From assembly GCA_945786985.1 (NCBI GenBank), contig CALZGC010000056.1:1-34915 (forward strand): DNA of 34,915 nt, read 5' to 3'. Position 1 is the stretch's first letter; every line of letters begins with the position of its first letter. This document shows positions 1 through 6,947 of this stretch, in pieces. This DNA is from an uncultured Nitrospirota bacterium. GTDB taxonomy: Bacteria > CG2-30-53-67. Under the pieces are notes generated by a model. That model saw only the letters and a list, made by a program, of their open reading frames with translations. It did no database searches and was not told the origin of the DNA. A program made the position numbers and the translations under genes.

Positions 1-425
1 TCAGCATCAAGATCTACCTCTCCCAGATCATGCGGACCCTGGGCTTTCTGATGGGAAGCAGCGTCCCCCTGCTGGAGGCGCTGCGCATCACCAAGGGGGG
101 GAGCCGCAACGTTCTCTTCACAGGATTTCTGGACCGCATCATTGAGAACGTGGAAGGCGGCCGGGGGCTCTCTCCCGCGTTCGGGGAAACCGCCTTTATT
201 CCCGAGACGGTCACCCAGATGGTCTCCACCGGGGAGGCGTCCCAGAAGCTCGACCGCGTGCTGCTCCGTCTCTCCGAGCATTATGAAACGGAGATCAAGG
301 GACAGATCAAGCGGGCCACCACCATCGTCGAGCCGGCCCTGCTCATCTTCATGGGAATCGTGGTGGGGGTGATCGTGATTTCGTTAATGCTGCCCATCTT
401 CAAACTGTCAAAGGTGGTGCATTGA
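1..425 (+). CDS. gspF: T2SS/T4P inner-membrane platform protein GspF/PilC, C-terminal part
   Basis: This is the 3' end of a gene that begins before the window; the reading frame is open from base 3 to the stop at 423-425. GspF/PilC proteins are polytopic inner-membrane platform proteins that couple the cytoplasmic ATPase to pseudopilus assembly. The visible 140 residues match the second GspF domain: a segment equivalent to the family's 'RTLGTLLxSGVPLLxAL' stretch near the start (MRTLGFLMGSSVPLLEAL), the helical 'ALLIFMGIVVGVIVISLMLP' membrane segment near the C-terminus, and a short hydrophilic tail. It lies 92 bp upstream of gspG, the usual F-G order of type II secretion operons. Whether the machine is a secretion system or a pilus cannot be settled from this fragment alone. 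Confidence 0.9.
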   Translation, partial: SIKIYLSQIMRTLGFLMGSSVPLLEALRITKGGSRNVLFTGFLDRIIENVEGGRGLSPAFGETAFIPETVTQMVSTGEASQKLDRVLLRLSEHYETEIKGQIKRATTIVEPALLIFMGIVVGVIVISLMLPIFKLSKVVH

Positions 426-517
426 TAGGAGAGTCAGGCAAGGGAGGGGACAGAGATAACGTTCGTGAACACGCAGGAGACTGTGGATTCCAAGGAGCAT
501 TTTTAGGAGGTGTGAAC

Positions 518-1057
518 ATGGAAAGGACCCTCAAAAACCAGAAAGGCTTCACCTTGGTGGAACTGCTGATCGTGGTGATCATCCTGGGCATCCTGGCAGC
601 GGTGGCCATCCCCCAGTTCGGGGATTCCACGCAGGAAGCCCGGGAGGAGACGCTGAACACCAATCTCGCGACCTTGAGGTCGGCCGTCGAGCTGTACATG
701 GCCCATCATGGTGAATATCCCGGCGCTTTGAGTACCGACGGGCTCGAAACGGCGACGAATGACGCACAGTGCAAGGCGGCTTTCATCGCCCAGCTGACCC
801 AGTATACGGACGGCCGGGGATATGCCACGAACGACAGGGGTGACGCCAGCCTTGTGGGAACCGTCTACGGCCCCTATATGAAGAAGTCCGAACTGCCAGA
901 GAACCCCTTCGTCGCGGGTGCCGCCCTCAGCAAGGACGTCCTCTGCGTCACGACCAGTTCGGTGCTGACATTGACCAGCAGCGGAACGGAAGGGTGGAAG
1001 TTCAACTCCCAGACGGGCCGGGCCATCGCCAACGACGGTGCCCACGACGCCAACTGA
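518..1057 (+). CDS. gspG: Major pseudopilin GspG
   Basis: 179-residue prepilin-like protein that would form the pseudopilus fibre after cleavage by the prepilin peptidase. The leader is short and basic, followed by G10^F11TLVE with Glu at mature position 5 and a long hydrophobic helix ending in AAVAIPQF, all hallmarks of GspG/PilA-type pilins. I chose the ATG at 518 because a strong AGGAGG sits just upstream (505-510) and the prepilin leader must be short; an open frame reaches back to 422 but would give an implausible leader. The C-terminal part keeps a GspG-like 'GPYMKKSELPENPF' motif. It overlaps the next gene by one base. GspG is the best name; a type IV pilin with a similar fold is the alternative. 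Confidence 0.92.
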   Translation: MERTLKNQKGFTLVELLIVVIILGILAAVAIPQFGDSTQEAREETLNTNLATLRSAVELYMAHHGEYPGALSTDGLETATNDAQCKAAFIAQLTQYTDGRGYATNDRGDASLVGTVYGPYMKKSELPENPFVAGAALSKDVLCVTTSSVLTLTSSGTEGWKFNSQTGRAIANDGAHDAN

Positions 1058-1623
1058 TGATGCGTGCTTCCTACTCTCCCGGGCGCCGGCTTTGTGCCGG
1101 CCACGTTCCGGAGCGGGAAGGCGGACGCGCCGCCTCGGGGTTCACGCTTGTCGAAGCTGTCATCGTTGTTCTCGTCGTGGCCATTCTGGTTGCAGCCGGG
1201 GTGCCGCAGATGGTCGACGCCCTGAACGGGATGAAACTGACCGCCGCCGCCGACGAGGTCGTCACGGCCATCCGCTATGCCCAGAGCCTCTCCATGAAGG
1301 AGGGGGACGTGTACGGGGTGGAATTCGACAAGGTGTTGAATACGTTCCGGTGCTACCAGCAGGCCACGGGAGAGACCATTTTGCATCCCCTGGACAAGAA
1401 GCCCTATGAAATCGATCTGGATACCCTCGGCCATGTCAAAGGGGCGCTGATTGAGGACGCCGTTTTCGGCGCGAGTGTCGACTATCTTGAGTTTGACGCT
1501 GAAGGGGAGACCGCCCCATTGACGACCAACCCAACCACCGCGGGATCGGTGGTGCTGAAGCGGCTCGATGCGGTGAAGAGCGTTTCCGTGTCGGCGCCCC
1601 TCGGCAGAACCGCCGTGCAATAG
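1057..1623 (+). CDS. gspH: Minor pseudopilin GspH/FimT-like
   Basis: 188 residues with an N-terminal prepilin signal, a basic and Gly-rich leader ending ASG^FTLVEAV, Glu at mature position 5, then a hydrophobic helix (VIVVLVVAILVAAGVP) and a globular domain with GspH/FimT-like features (AAADEVVTAIRYAQSLS). The start ATG shares its A with the gspG stop codon, with a second ATG directly behind it, which implies translational coupling. The roughly 27-residue leader is longer than in most pseudopilins. GspH-type subunits sit in or near the pseudopilus tip. The family is assigned from the N-terminal pattern and gene order; the globular part is poorly conserved. Confidence 0.8.
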   Translation: MMRASYSPGRRLCAGHVPEREGGRAASGFTLVEAVIVVLVVAILVAAGVPQMVDALNGMKLTAAADEVVTAIRYAQSLSMKEGDVYGVEFDKVLNTFRCYQQATGETILHPLDKKPYEIDLDTLGHVKGALIEDAVFGASVDYLEFDAEGETAPLTTNPTTAGSVVLKRLDAVKSVSVSAPLGRTAVQ

Positions 1624-1954
1624 AGGAGCGGTTCAATAATCCTTTCGAAACCCGGTCCTCTGGGCCGGGTCAGAGTCTAATTGGCTCTGCGTAAAGTGTT
1701 CATGGGTCTTGCGTATGAGGATGCGCAATGACGACCCACGATACAACCATCAGGGTGAGCCTCTCCCCCCTTTGCCAAAGGGGGGGTGGGGGGGATTTAA
1801 AAAGATCCGGTCAAATCCCCCTATATCCCCCTTTTCTAAAGGGGGACCCGAAACAACGGCAAAACGCCAACCCCTTTCCAAGGGGGGCCAAAGCATCGTC
1901 CTTTGGTCGTGGATGTTTACTCATAGTTTCAAAACAAGAATGAGGACAGCGGTG
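1624..1954. other. 331-bp intergenic region with hairpins and a G/C-run repeat
   Basis: The gap between gspH and gspI is unusually long for this otherwise tightly packed operon. Just after gspH an ACCCGG...CCGGGT hairpin (1650-1655 with 1665-1670) is followed by a smaller CAGAG...CTCTG hairpin. There is no T-tract, so it is not a clear terminator. The rest is mainly the repeat described at 1765-1885. The frame used by gspI happens to stay open back to 1709, so automatic annotation may extend gspI through the repeat. Confidence 0.7.
1765..1885. repeat. Array of three C-run/G-run hairpins (interspersed repeat)
   Basis: Three short inverted repeats follow one another: C6TTT-GCC-AAAG6 (1765-1785), C5TTT-TCT-AAAG5 (1827-1845) and C4TT-TCC-AAG4 (1871-1885). 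A further arm pair, GGGGGATTT (1790-1798) and AAATCCCCC (1813-1821), connects the first two. Read in the gspI frame it encodes a Pro/Lys/Gly-rich string containing NPPISPFSKGG, a spurious peptide that I recall from translated intergenic repeats in several bacterial groups. It is most likely a mobile or REP-like repeat rather than coding sequence. The first hairpin is followed by two G7 runs separated by one T. Confidence 0.75.
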
Positions 1955-2416
1955 ATGAAGAAGGGCGCGAAACCGAGGCTCAGAGTGATGATCGATGAGA
2001 ACGGGGGCGCCGGTCAGGCGGGTTTTTCACTGATCGAACTGGTACTCGCCGTACTCATCATGGGCATCGCGCTCGTCCCGATTCTCGAGTCGTTGGGATC
2101 GACCTTCGATCCGGCCGCGTCGGGAGAGGCGCAGGTTCTTCTGACCAATGCCGCCCGGGGTAAGATGGAAGAGGTCCTGGCCATGCCTTACACAGATGTG
2201 CTGGTGTCGGGTGCGGTCACCCCCTCTCCGCTTCTCTCGGACGCGGTGTCAATTTTAGGCCAGACCGTGACCCGCAACGTCTATGTGGTCCTCTATGATG
2301 GCGACGGAGACGGGGACGGTACCCCCGAAGTGTCGGGTCTGCCGGACCCGGATTTGAAGAAGATCACCGTCCAGGTCGGGAATCTTCGAATTCAGACCCT
2401 CAAATCGAACGAGTAG
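1955..2416 (+). CDS. gspI: Minor pseudopilin GspI
   Basis: 153 residues starting MKKGAKPRLRV, with a prepilin site QAG^FSLIE (Glu at +5) and the hydrophobic helix VLAVLIMGIALVPILESL typical of GspI/PilV-like minor pseudopilins. The start at 1955 is preceded by GAGGA (1942-1946) at about 8 nt spacing. An in-frame ATG at 1940 is possible. Longer starts back to 1709 translate the hairpin repeat and are rejected. A glycine/aspartate-rich loop (GDGDGDGTPEVSG) lies in the C-terminal half and may bind metal, echoing the much larger Asp-rich insert in the next gene. The stop lies 7 bp before gspJ. GspI normally forms the tip complex with J and K. Confidence 0.82.
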   Translation: MKKGAKPRLRVMIDENGGAGQAGFSLIELVLAVLIMGIALVPILESLGSTFDPAASGEAQVLLTNAARGKMEEVLAMPYTDVLVSGAVTPSPLLSDAVSILGQTVTRNVYVVLYDGDGDGDGTPEVSGLPDPDLKKITVQVGNLRIQTLKSNE

Positions 2417-2423
2417 AGAGACC

Positions 2424-3272
2424 ATGTCCGAGGCCAACCGCCGGAAAACCGAACAGGGACTGACCTATGTGGAGCTCGTGGCCGCGATGGCGATTCTCTC
2501 CCTCATCGGTCTTCTCTTCTTCCAGGCCGTGGATATCTCCCTCGCCTCCTGGCGCCAGGGGAGCGGCAAGGCGGAACTTTTGAATAACGCGCAAAGGGCG
2601 ATGGAGCGGATGGTCTCGAAGGTCCGAAAGACCACGTGGGTCCTGTTGCCACAGAAGGACTCCGATCCCGGCGACTTTAATGCCTATGACCCGAACTATC
2701 CGAACCGCTATTATCCCCGGAACATTCTGGCCATGTCGGCCAATATTGATAACGACGGCGACGGACTGGCCGATGAGGACCCGTCCAATGATATCACCGG
2801 CGACGGCTTCGGGGGGATCATGGGGATCGATGATGACAACGATGATCCAATCGACATCGATGAGAAAGGAAAAGATGACGACGATGAGGCGGGCGGCAGC
2901 AATGAAGACCCCATCGACGGGATCGACAACGATGGCGACGGCATGACCGACGAAGACCCCGCCGACAACTTCTACAAATACTTCAACTGCGGCAACAACA
3001 GTAATAACGACGACGCTGACGAGACCAGCAGGGAGGACCCCCTCGACCCGCTGATCTACTACCTCGATGGATCGACCCTGATGGAACGACTGGACGTCCA
3101 GGGAGTCACCCAGCGGAACAGCCCGCTGGCGGAGAACGTTTCCGAATATCAGGTCGTGCGCCGGCGGGTCGACGGGAACACCCTGATCGATATTCATCTG
3201 AAACTGGACGACGGACGAAACACCGTGGCACTGGACACCACGGTCTTCGCCTTTCAGCGGGTGACGCCTTAG
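2424..3272 (+). CDS. gspJ: Minor pseudopilin GspJ with Asp-rich calcium-loop-like insert
   Basis: 282 residues. The N-terminus EQG^LTYVELVAAMAILSLIG is a type III prepilin signal with Glu at +5. The region after the helix (AQRAMERMVSKVRKTTWVLLP) and the C-terminal part (YYLDGSTLMERL, NVSEYQVVRRRV) look like GspJ. In between, from about residue 108 to 205, lies an acidic insert with repeated DNDGDG(L/M)xDEDP units, IDDDNDDPIDIDE and GSNEDPIDGIDNDGDG, resembling thrombospondin type-3 or dockerin calcium loops. GspJ proteins are usually about 200 residues, so the insert accounts for the extra length. Calcium binding is inferred from the motif. The stop TAG is part of a 6-bp duplication flanking a MITE-like element directly downstream. 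Confidence 0.8.
   Translation: MSEANRRKTEQGLTYVELVAAMAILSLIGLLFFQAVDISLASWRQGSGKAELLNNAQRAMERMVSKVRKTTWVLLPQKDSDPGDFNAYDPNYPNRYYPRNILAMSANIDNDGDGLADEDPSNDITGDGFGGIMGIDDDNDDPIDIDEKGKDDDDEAGGSNEDPIDGIDNDGDGMTDEDPADNFYKYFNCGNNSNNDDADETSREDPLDPLIYYLDGSTLMERLDVQGVTQRNSPLAENVSEYQVVRRRVDGNTLIDIHLKLDDGRNTVALDTTVFAFQRVTP
3267..3272. repeat. Left target-site duplication CCTTAG
   Basis: Six bases that include the gspJ stop codon (CCT TAG). They recur exactly at 3434-3439 on the other side of the inverted-repeat element, as expected for a target-site duplication. Confidence 0.75.
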
Positions 3273-3433
3273 TGGTCCTGTTCGTAAATATGGTGAGGTA
3301 CCGAGAGGGCCGTAGGGCGGTCTCATCAAGGCGTGCGACTGAGGCGTACCCCCGGTGGTACGTCGCAAGGAGCGTAACGCAGAGGAGGCCGGCCCACGGC
3401 ACTCGAATACCACCGTATTTACGAACAGGGCCA
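3273..3433. mobile_element. MITE-like element with 23-bp terminal inverted repeats
   Basis: This 161-bp non-coding element separates gspJ from the K-like gene. Its ends, 3273-3295 and 3411-3433, are inverted repeats matching at 21 of 23 positions (core CTGTTCGTAAATA). The flanking bases CCTTAG (3267-3272 and 3434-3439) are direct repeats, consistent with a 6-bp target duplication. The interior has no plausible ORF. If one duplication and the element are removed, the gspJ stop lies only about 10 bp from the next ATG. A 49-bp segment at its right end recurs at 16955-17003. A non-autonomous transposable element is the simplest reading; the mobilising transposase is not in the window. Confidence 0.75.
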
Positions 3434-3449
3434 CCTTAGGATAGAGTGC

Positions 3450-4523
3450 ATGAAGCGTAGCCAACACAAACGCAACAAAGCAGATAGTCAATCGCCAAAC
3501 GGGTTCGCCCTCGTGACGGTTCTCCTGCTGGTGAGTCTGCTCGCGGTCATCTCCATTACCCTGCATCGGACGGGGACGATCCACGCGACCCTGAGCTACC
3601 ACCAGGAAGACGGCGAAACGGCCTACTACACGGCCATGGCCGGGGTTCAGCACGCGCGCTTCGTGCTGATTGATAACCCGAGCTTCACGGGACCTCTCGA
3701 CACGAGCGGACCGAACGAGATCCCCTTTGGAGAAGGCTCGTACGCCACCAGCATTATCAACGGCCAGGACGTGCCCCTGCCCGGAGACGACGAACCTATT
3801 CCTCCCATGGGGGAATACCTGATCTCTTCGACCGGCAAAGTGGGGAGCACGGTCCGGACCCTTGAGAAATGGGTCTGCCCGGCCGGCGGCGCTCCCCAGC
3901 AAATCGTGCTGGGAGATGACAACGACGACCAGGACACCTATCTGCGGGAAGAGGAGCCGGTGCTCCGCTACGGCGGCTCTCCCGAGCTCCGGATCGGCTC
4001 CGATGACCACAAGGGGCTGCGGGCAGCCTTTCAGTTCGATTTGAACCAAATCCCAGCGGGCGCCAGTATCCTCTCCGCCACCCTGGAGATTTATATGTAT
4101 GGCAATGTCACCGGAAGCGCTGGCAGTCATCTCGAGGTGGAGGCCCATCGGATCACCCGGGATTGGCATGAGGGGAAGGAAATCGACGTCGAGGACGGCC
4201 ACGGGGCCTGCTGGGACTGGTATCACGATGAGCACGACTGGACCACCCCCGGGGCTGAATACGATCCGGCCGTGTTGAGCACCACCAACATCCTCTATGG
4301 CGACACTAACCGCTGGTATGGCTGGGATGTAACGACCCTGGTGCAGGGCTGGGTGGACGGTACTTTCCCGAATGATGGGCTGATCCTCAAGGATGTGGAT
4401 GAAGGTTTCCCGAGTCAGAACGATTCCATGGAAGCGCTCTTCTACTCAAGGGAGTGGAGCAACCAGAATTACAGACCGAAACTGACGGTGGTCTATCAGG
4501 AACCGAGCCAGAACGATGATTGA
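3450..4523 (+). CDS. GspK/PilX-like minor pilin fused to a DNRLRE domain
   Basis: 357 residues. The N-terminus NG^FALVTVLLLVSLLAVISIT lacks Glu at +5, as GspK and PilX-type minor pilins do, and is followed by an ETAYYTAMAGVQHARFVL segment like the helical start of GspK/PilX. From about residue 175 the protein becomes a DNRLRE domain: LRAAFQFDLNQIPAGASI, LEIYMYGN, EAHRITRDWHEG, WYGWDVTTLVQGWVDG, NDGLILKD, RPKLTVVY. This beta-rich domain is usually found in secreted or cell-wall proteins. The GspK alpha-domain is missing, so the usual tip function may be replaced by an adhesin-like head. The start has AGGA 8 nt upstream, inside the sequence duplicated by the MITE. The gene overlaps no neighbour; pilM follows within 70 bp. 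Confidence 0.75.
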   Translation: MKRSQHKRNKADSQSPNGFALVTVLLLVSLLAVISITLHRTGTIHATLSYHQEDGETAYYTAMAGVQHARFVLIDNPSFTGPLDTSGPNEIPFGEGSYATSIINGQDVPLPGDDEPIPPMGEYLISSTGKVGSTVRTLEKWVCPAGGAPQQIVLGDDNDDQDTYLREEEPVLRYGGSPELRIGSDDHKGLRAAFQFDLNQIPAGASILSATLEIYMYGNVTGSAGSHLEVEAHRITRDWHEGKEIDVEDGHGACWDWYHDEHDWTTPGAEYDPAVLSTTNILYGDTNRWYGWDVTTLVQGWVDGTFPNDGLILKDVDEGFPSQNDSMEALFYSREWSNQNYRPKLTVVYQEPSQNDD

Positions 4524-4590
4524 GGTGAGGCCAGGGCCATCTGGCCGGCCGGCTCTCTCGAGCACCGCCCGTCTTTCACAAAGGATGCCC

Positions 4591-5730
4591 ATGTTTAGGA
4601 ACAAGAGCGATTCCCCCATTGGACTGGACCTGAGGTCGAACGCCCTCCGCATGGTCCAGTTGAAGCGAACAGGACAGGGGTGGCGCGTGGGCGATGCAGT
4701 GCTGAAAGAGTCCGATCTCCCCGGGGGTTCCGACAGTACCCGCGATCACGAGAGGCTCATCGGCGAGATCAGAAGAAGCCTGAAAGAGGGGGCCTTCTCG
4801 GGCCGCGCCGTTGTCTCGACCCTGCCCGAGAATCAGGTGGATATCTTTCCCATCAAGCTGTCTCTCAAGGCCGATGATGATCTGGAGGGCGCACTCGTCC
4901 AAGAGGCGGGAGCCTACTTGAGCTATGATCTGGCCGAGGCGGTCATCGATTACATCGTCGTGCAGGATACGCCCTTCGGGTCGGAACAGAAGCGAACCGT
5001 CAACCTCCTGCTCATTGCCGCGCGTCAGGCGCATGTGGATGCGCATCTCGCCCTGTTGCGGGGCGCCGGGCTGAAGCCCGTAGCCATCGAGACACCCTCC
5101 TGTGCGCTGGCCCGCCTCCTTCGCATGTCGGCCCAAGGCGCCGGGGAGAATCTGCTTCTGATCGATATGGATGAGGCGCAAACGACGCTCGCCGTGCTTT
5201 GCAACCAGACCATTCTGCTCGAACGAACACTCTCCTGGGGTCGGGAGCGTCTGGTGCAGCGCCTGGGCCACTACCTCAAGCTGGACAGCCGGAAATGCCA
5301 GGACCTTCTCACGCGGGTGGGATTGAGTCACGGGACGGCTCACGAAGGGTCGTCGGATGCGCCAGCGTCTCCCGTGACGGCGCAAATGATGCAGACCGTC
5401 TCCGAGATCGTCGACCCAGAGATGGAACGGCTGGTGCAGGAGGTTGAAAAGGTCCTGATCTACTTTGCTGCCGAGATGCGCGGGGAGAGAATGGACGCCC
5501 TCTGCCTGATGGGGCGATGCGCTGCCTTTCGAAATCTGGACGGCGCGCTGGCTGCTCACCTGGCTCTCCCAACACGTATTCTAGACCCTATCGCCGCGCT
5601 CGATCTGCAGGGCCAAACCCCTCTTGAAGATGATTCGGACGGAGGGAGGATCGGGCTCGGCGTGGCCCTGGGGATGGCCCTCAGGGGGGCTGCGTTGCCG
5701 AAACCGGTTGAGGAGGCCGCCGTTCTGTGA
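4591..5730 (+). CDS. pilM: PilM-like actin-fold ATPase
   Basis: 379 residues. PilM is a cytoplasmic actin-like protein that binds the N-terminal tail of PilN and joins the pilus or secretion machine to its cytoplasmic ring. Visible family features are the opening IGLDLRSNALRMVQLKR (phosphate-1-like loop), LLLIAARQAHVDAHLALLRGAGLKPVAIE, NLLLIDMDEAQTTLAVL (second phosphate loop) and a C-terminal LCLMGRCAAFRNLDGALAAHL. The chosen ATG has AAGGA just upstream (4581-4585); an in-frame ATG at 4516 overlaps the previous stop but gives an unlikely N-terminus. The stop overlaps the pilN start. In a pure type II system this role is filled by GspL, so finding PilM marks the machine as a hybrid. Confidence 0.85.
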   Translation: MFRNKSDSPIGLDLRSNALRMVQLKRTGQGWRVGDAVLKESDLPGGSDSTRDHERLIGEIRRSLKEGAFSGRAVVSTLPENQVDIFPIKLSLKADDDLEGALVQEAGAYLSYDLAEAVIDYIVVQDTPFGSEQKRTVNLLLIAARQAHVDAHLALLRGAGLKPVAIETPSCALARLLRMSAQGAGENLLLIDMDEAQTTLAVLCNQTILLERTLSWGRERLVQRLGHYLKLDSRKCQDLLTRVGLSHGTAHEGSSDAPASPVTAQMMQTVSEIVDPEMERLVQEVEKVLIYFAAEMRGERMDALCLMGRCAAFRNLDGALAAHLALPTRILDPIAALDLQGQTPLEDDSDGGRIGLGVALGMALRGAALPKPVEEAAVL

Positions 5731-6392
5731 ATGCCAAACGGGAAATGAATTTGATTCCCGAGGAGGTGCTCGCCCGGGACAAAGGCATCCGGCGGATCTG
5801 GGTCTGGTCCGGGGTGATCGGCCTGGTCCTGGTGGTCCTCCTCGGTCTGGTGGCAGTGGAGAAAAGGAACTCCGGCGCGGTGGAACGGATCATTGAGGAC
5901 CTGAAGGCCCGCAACCAGGAAATCGAGGAGCGGCTTGGCCGGTTGGCGCAATTGCAGCAGCAGCGGAACCGCCTGGCCAGGAAAGAGCGTGCCATCCATG
6001 GGCTGATGGTCAAGCGGTCCCTGTGCGCGCTTTTCGCACAGATGGAAACGTTGATGGCCGGAGATGTCTGGCTGACCGAGCTCGACTACGAGGATGCAAC
6101 CCTGGGCGGGAGCGGGGAGACCGAAGGGAAGGAGGAAGGATACACCGCGACCGGCTACATCCTGATCAAGGACGATGCCCTTTCCCCTTCCAAAGAGAAC
6201 GATCCGCCCGCGCCGCAGGTCGCAGCGGTGCTCAGGGGGATGGCTCTTTCCTATGAAACGTTGGCGGATTTTCTGGAGCAGCTCTCGCGGTCCGGTCGTT
6301 TTTCGAATGTGGCCCTCCGGCGCGTCCAGAAGACAGCGGAGCAGGGGATTCAGCGGGTCGAGTTCGAAGCGGCGGGCGCATTGCAGAGATGA
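5727..6392 (+). CDS. pilN: PilN-like inner-membrane assembly protein
   Basis: 221 residues. The short cytoplasmic head contains MNLIP, the conserved PilN motif that docks into PilM. One membrane helix (VIGLVLVVLLGLVAV) follows, then a coiled coil (about residues 48-95, rich in E, R, Q and L) and a periplasmic domain with MAGDVWLTELDYED and YETLADFLEQLSRSGRFSNV. The start is GTG, overlapping the pilM stop (GTGA), with AGGAGG about 10 nt upstream; a nearby ATG at 5731 is out of frame. PilN pairs with PilO in the alignment subcomplex that connects the inner-membrane platform to the secretin. The overlapping stops and starts of pilM-pilN-pilO indicate coupled translation. Confidence 0.87.
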   Translation: MNAKREMNLIPEEVLARDKGIRRIWVWSGVIGLVLVVLLGLVAVEKRNSGAVERIIEDLKARNQEIEERLGRLAQLQQQRNRLARKERAIHGLMVKRSLCALFAQMETLMAGDVWLTELDYEDATLGGSGETEGKEEGYTATGYILIKDDALSPSKENDPPAPQVAAVLRGMALSYETLADFLEQLSRSGRFSNVALRRVQKTAEQGIQRVEFEAAGALQR

Positions 6393-6943
6393 TGATGGAT
6401 AAGACGAGAATCGATCTGACAGCCATCGGAATCCTTGCAATAATCATTTGCGCCGCCTATTTCACCTTCTTCAGGGCGGAGCGATCCCGGGTGGCCGTGC
6501 TCAGGCAGGAAGAGGCTGCCCTGACAGAAACACTGGCCGCGCGGGGCGGGACGGAGCTGGCATTGGACAAAATTGCCGAAGAGATCCGTACGATCCAGAG
6601 CAACCTGGAACAGTTCGAACAGCAGCTTCCGGGGGAGAGTCGGATCCACGATTTTCTGCGTACCCTGGACACACTTGCCCGGGAGGCGAGGGTGGAGCTG
6701 ACGGCCATCACGCCGCAGGGAGCGGTCCGGGAAGCCCGTTACTCGCGGATCCCGGTGATGATTTCCGGACGGGCCCGGTTTACGGACTTCTATCGGTTCC
6801 TCTATCAGCTGGAGCGGATCCCGAGAATCACCAAGGTCCAGAGTCTCAATGTCAGCCGTTCCAGAGAAGGGCGCACCGGCGCCGGCGGCGATCCATTTTG
6901 CGATATCCGCGTGAATCTCTCCGTTTTTGTGAGTGGAGGTTAG
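6389..6943 (+). CDS. pilO: PilO-like inner-membrane assembly protein
   Basis: 184 residues: a short N-terminal tail, a membrane helix (LTAIGILAIIICAAYFTFF), a coiled-coil segment and a compact periplasmic ferredoxin-like domain with PVMISGRARFTDFYRFLYQL-type sequence, which is the characteristic PilO/GspM block. The ATG overlaps the pilN stop (ATGA); two further in-frame ATGs follow at once. PilO heterodimerises with PilN in the periplasm and, with the PilP-like protein, forms the alignment complex below the secretin. It is slightly shorter than typical PilO (about 200 residues). Confidence 0.87.
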   Translation: MMMDKTRIDLTAIGILAIIICAAYFTFFRAERSRVAVLRQEEAALTETLAARGGTELALDKIAEEIRTIQSNLEQFEQQLPGESRIHDFLRTLDTLAREARVELTAITPQGAVREARYSRIPVMISGRARFTDFYRFLYQLERIPRITKVQSLNVSRSREGRTGAGGDPFCDIRVNLSVFVSGG

Positions 6944-6947
6944 CGGG

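Noticed and set aside
1780-1794. G-quadruplex formed by two G7 runs
   Set aside because: Only two G runs separated by one T are present; an intramolecular quadruplex would need each run to fold back, and the run also pairs with the adjacent C-run as a hairpin.
1709-1954. N-terminal extension of gspI to the ATG at 1709
   Set aside because: The extension translates the hairpin repeat into a Pro/Gly/Lys string and would put 100 or more residues before the prepilin cleavage site; the ATG at 1955 has a good ribosome-binding site.
2400-4235. Open frame of 611 codons on the minus strand across gspJ, the MITE and the K-like pilin gene
   Set aside because: It is the mirror of GC-rich, Asp/Gly-rich coding sequence; the translation is low-complexity (Val/Ile/Asp runs) with no recognisable domain, and the plus-strand genes fit the operon.
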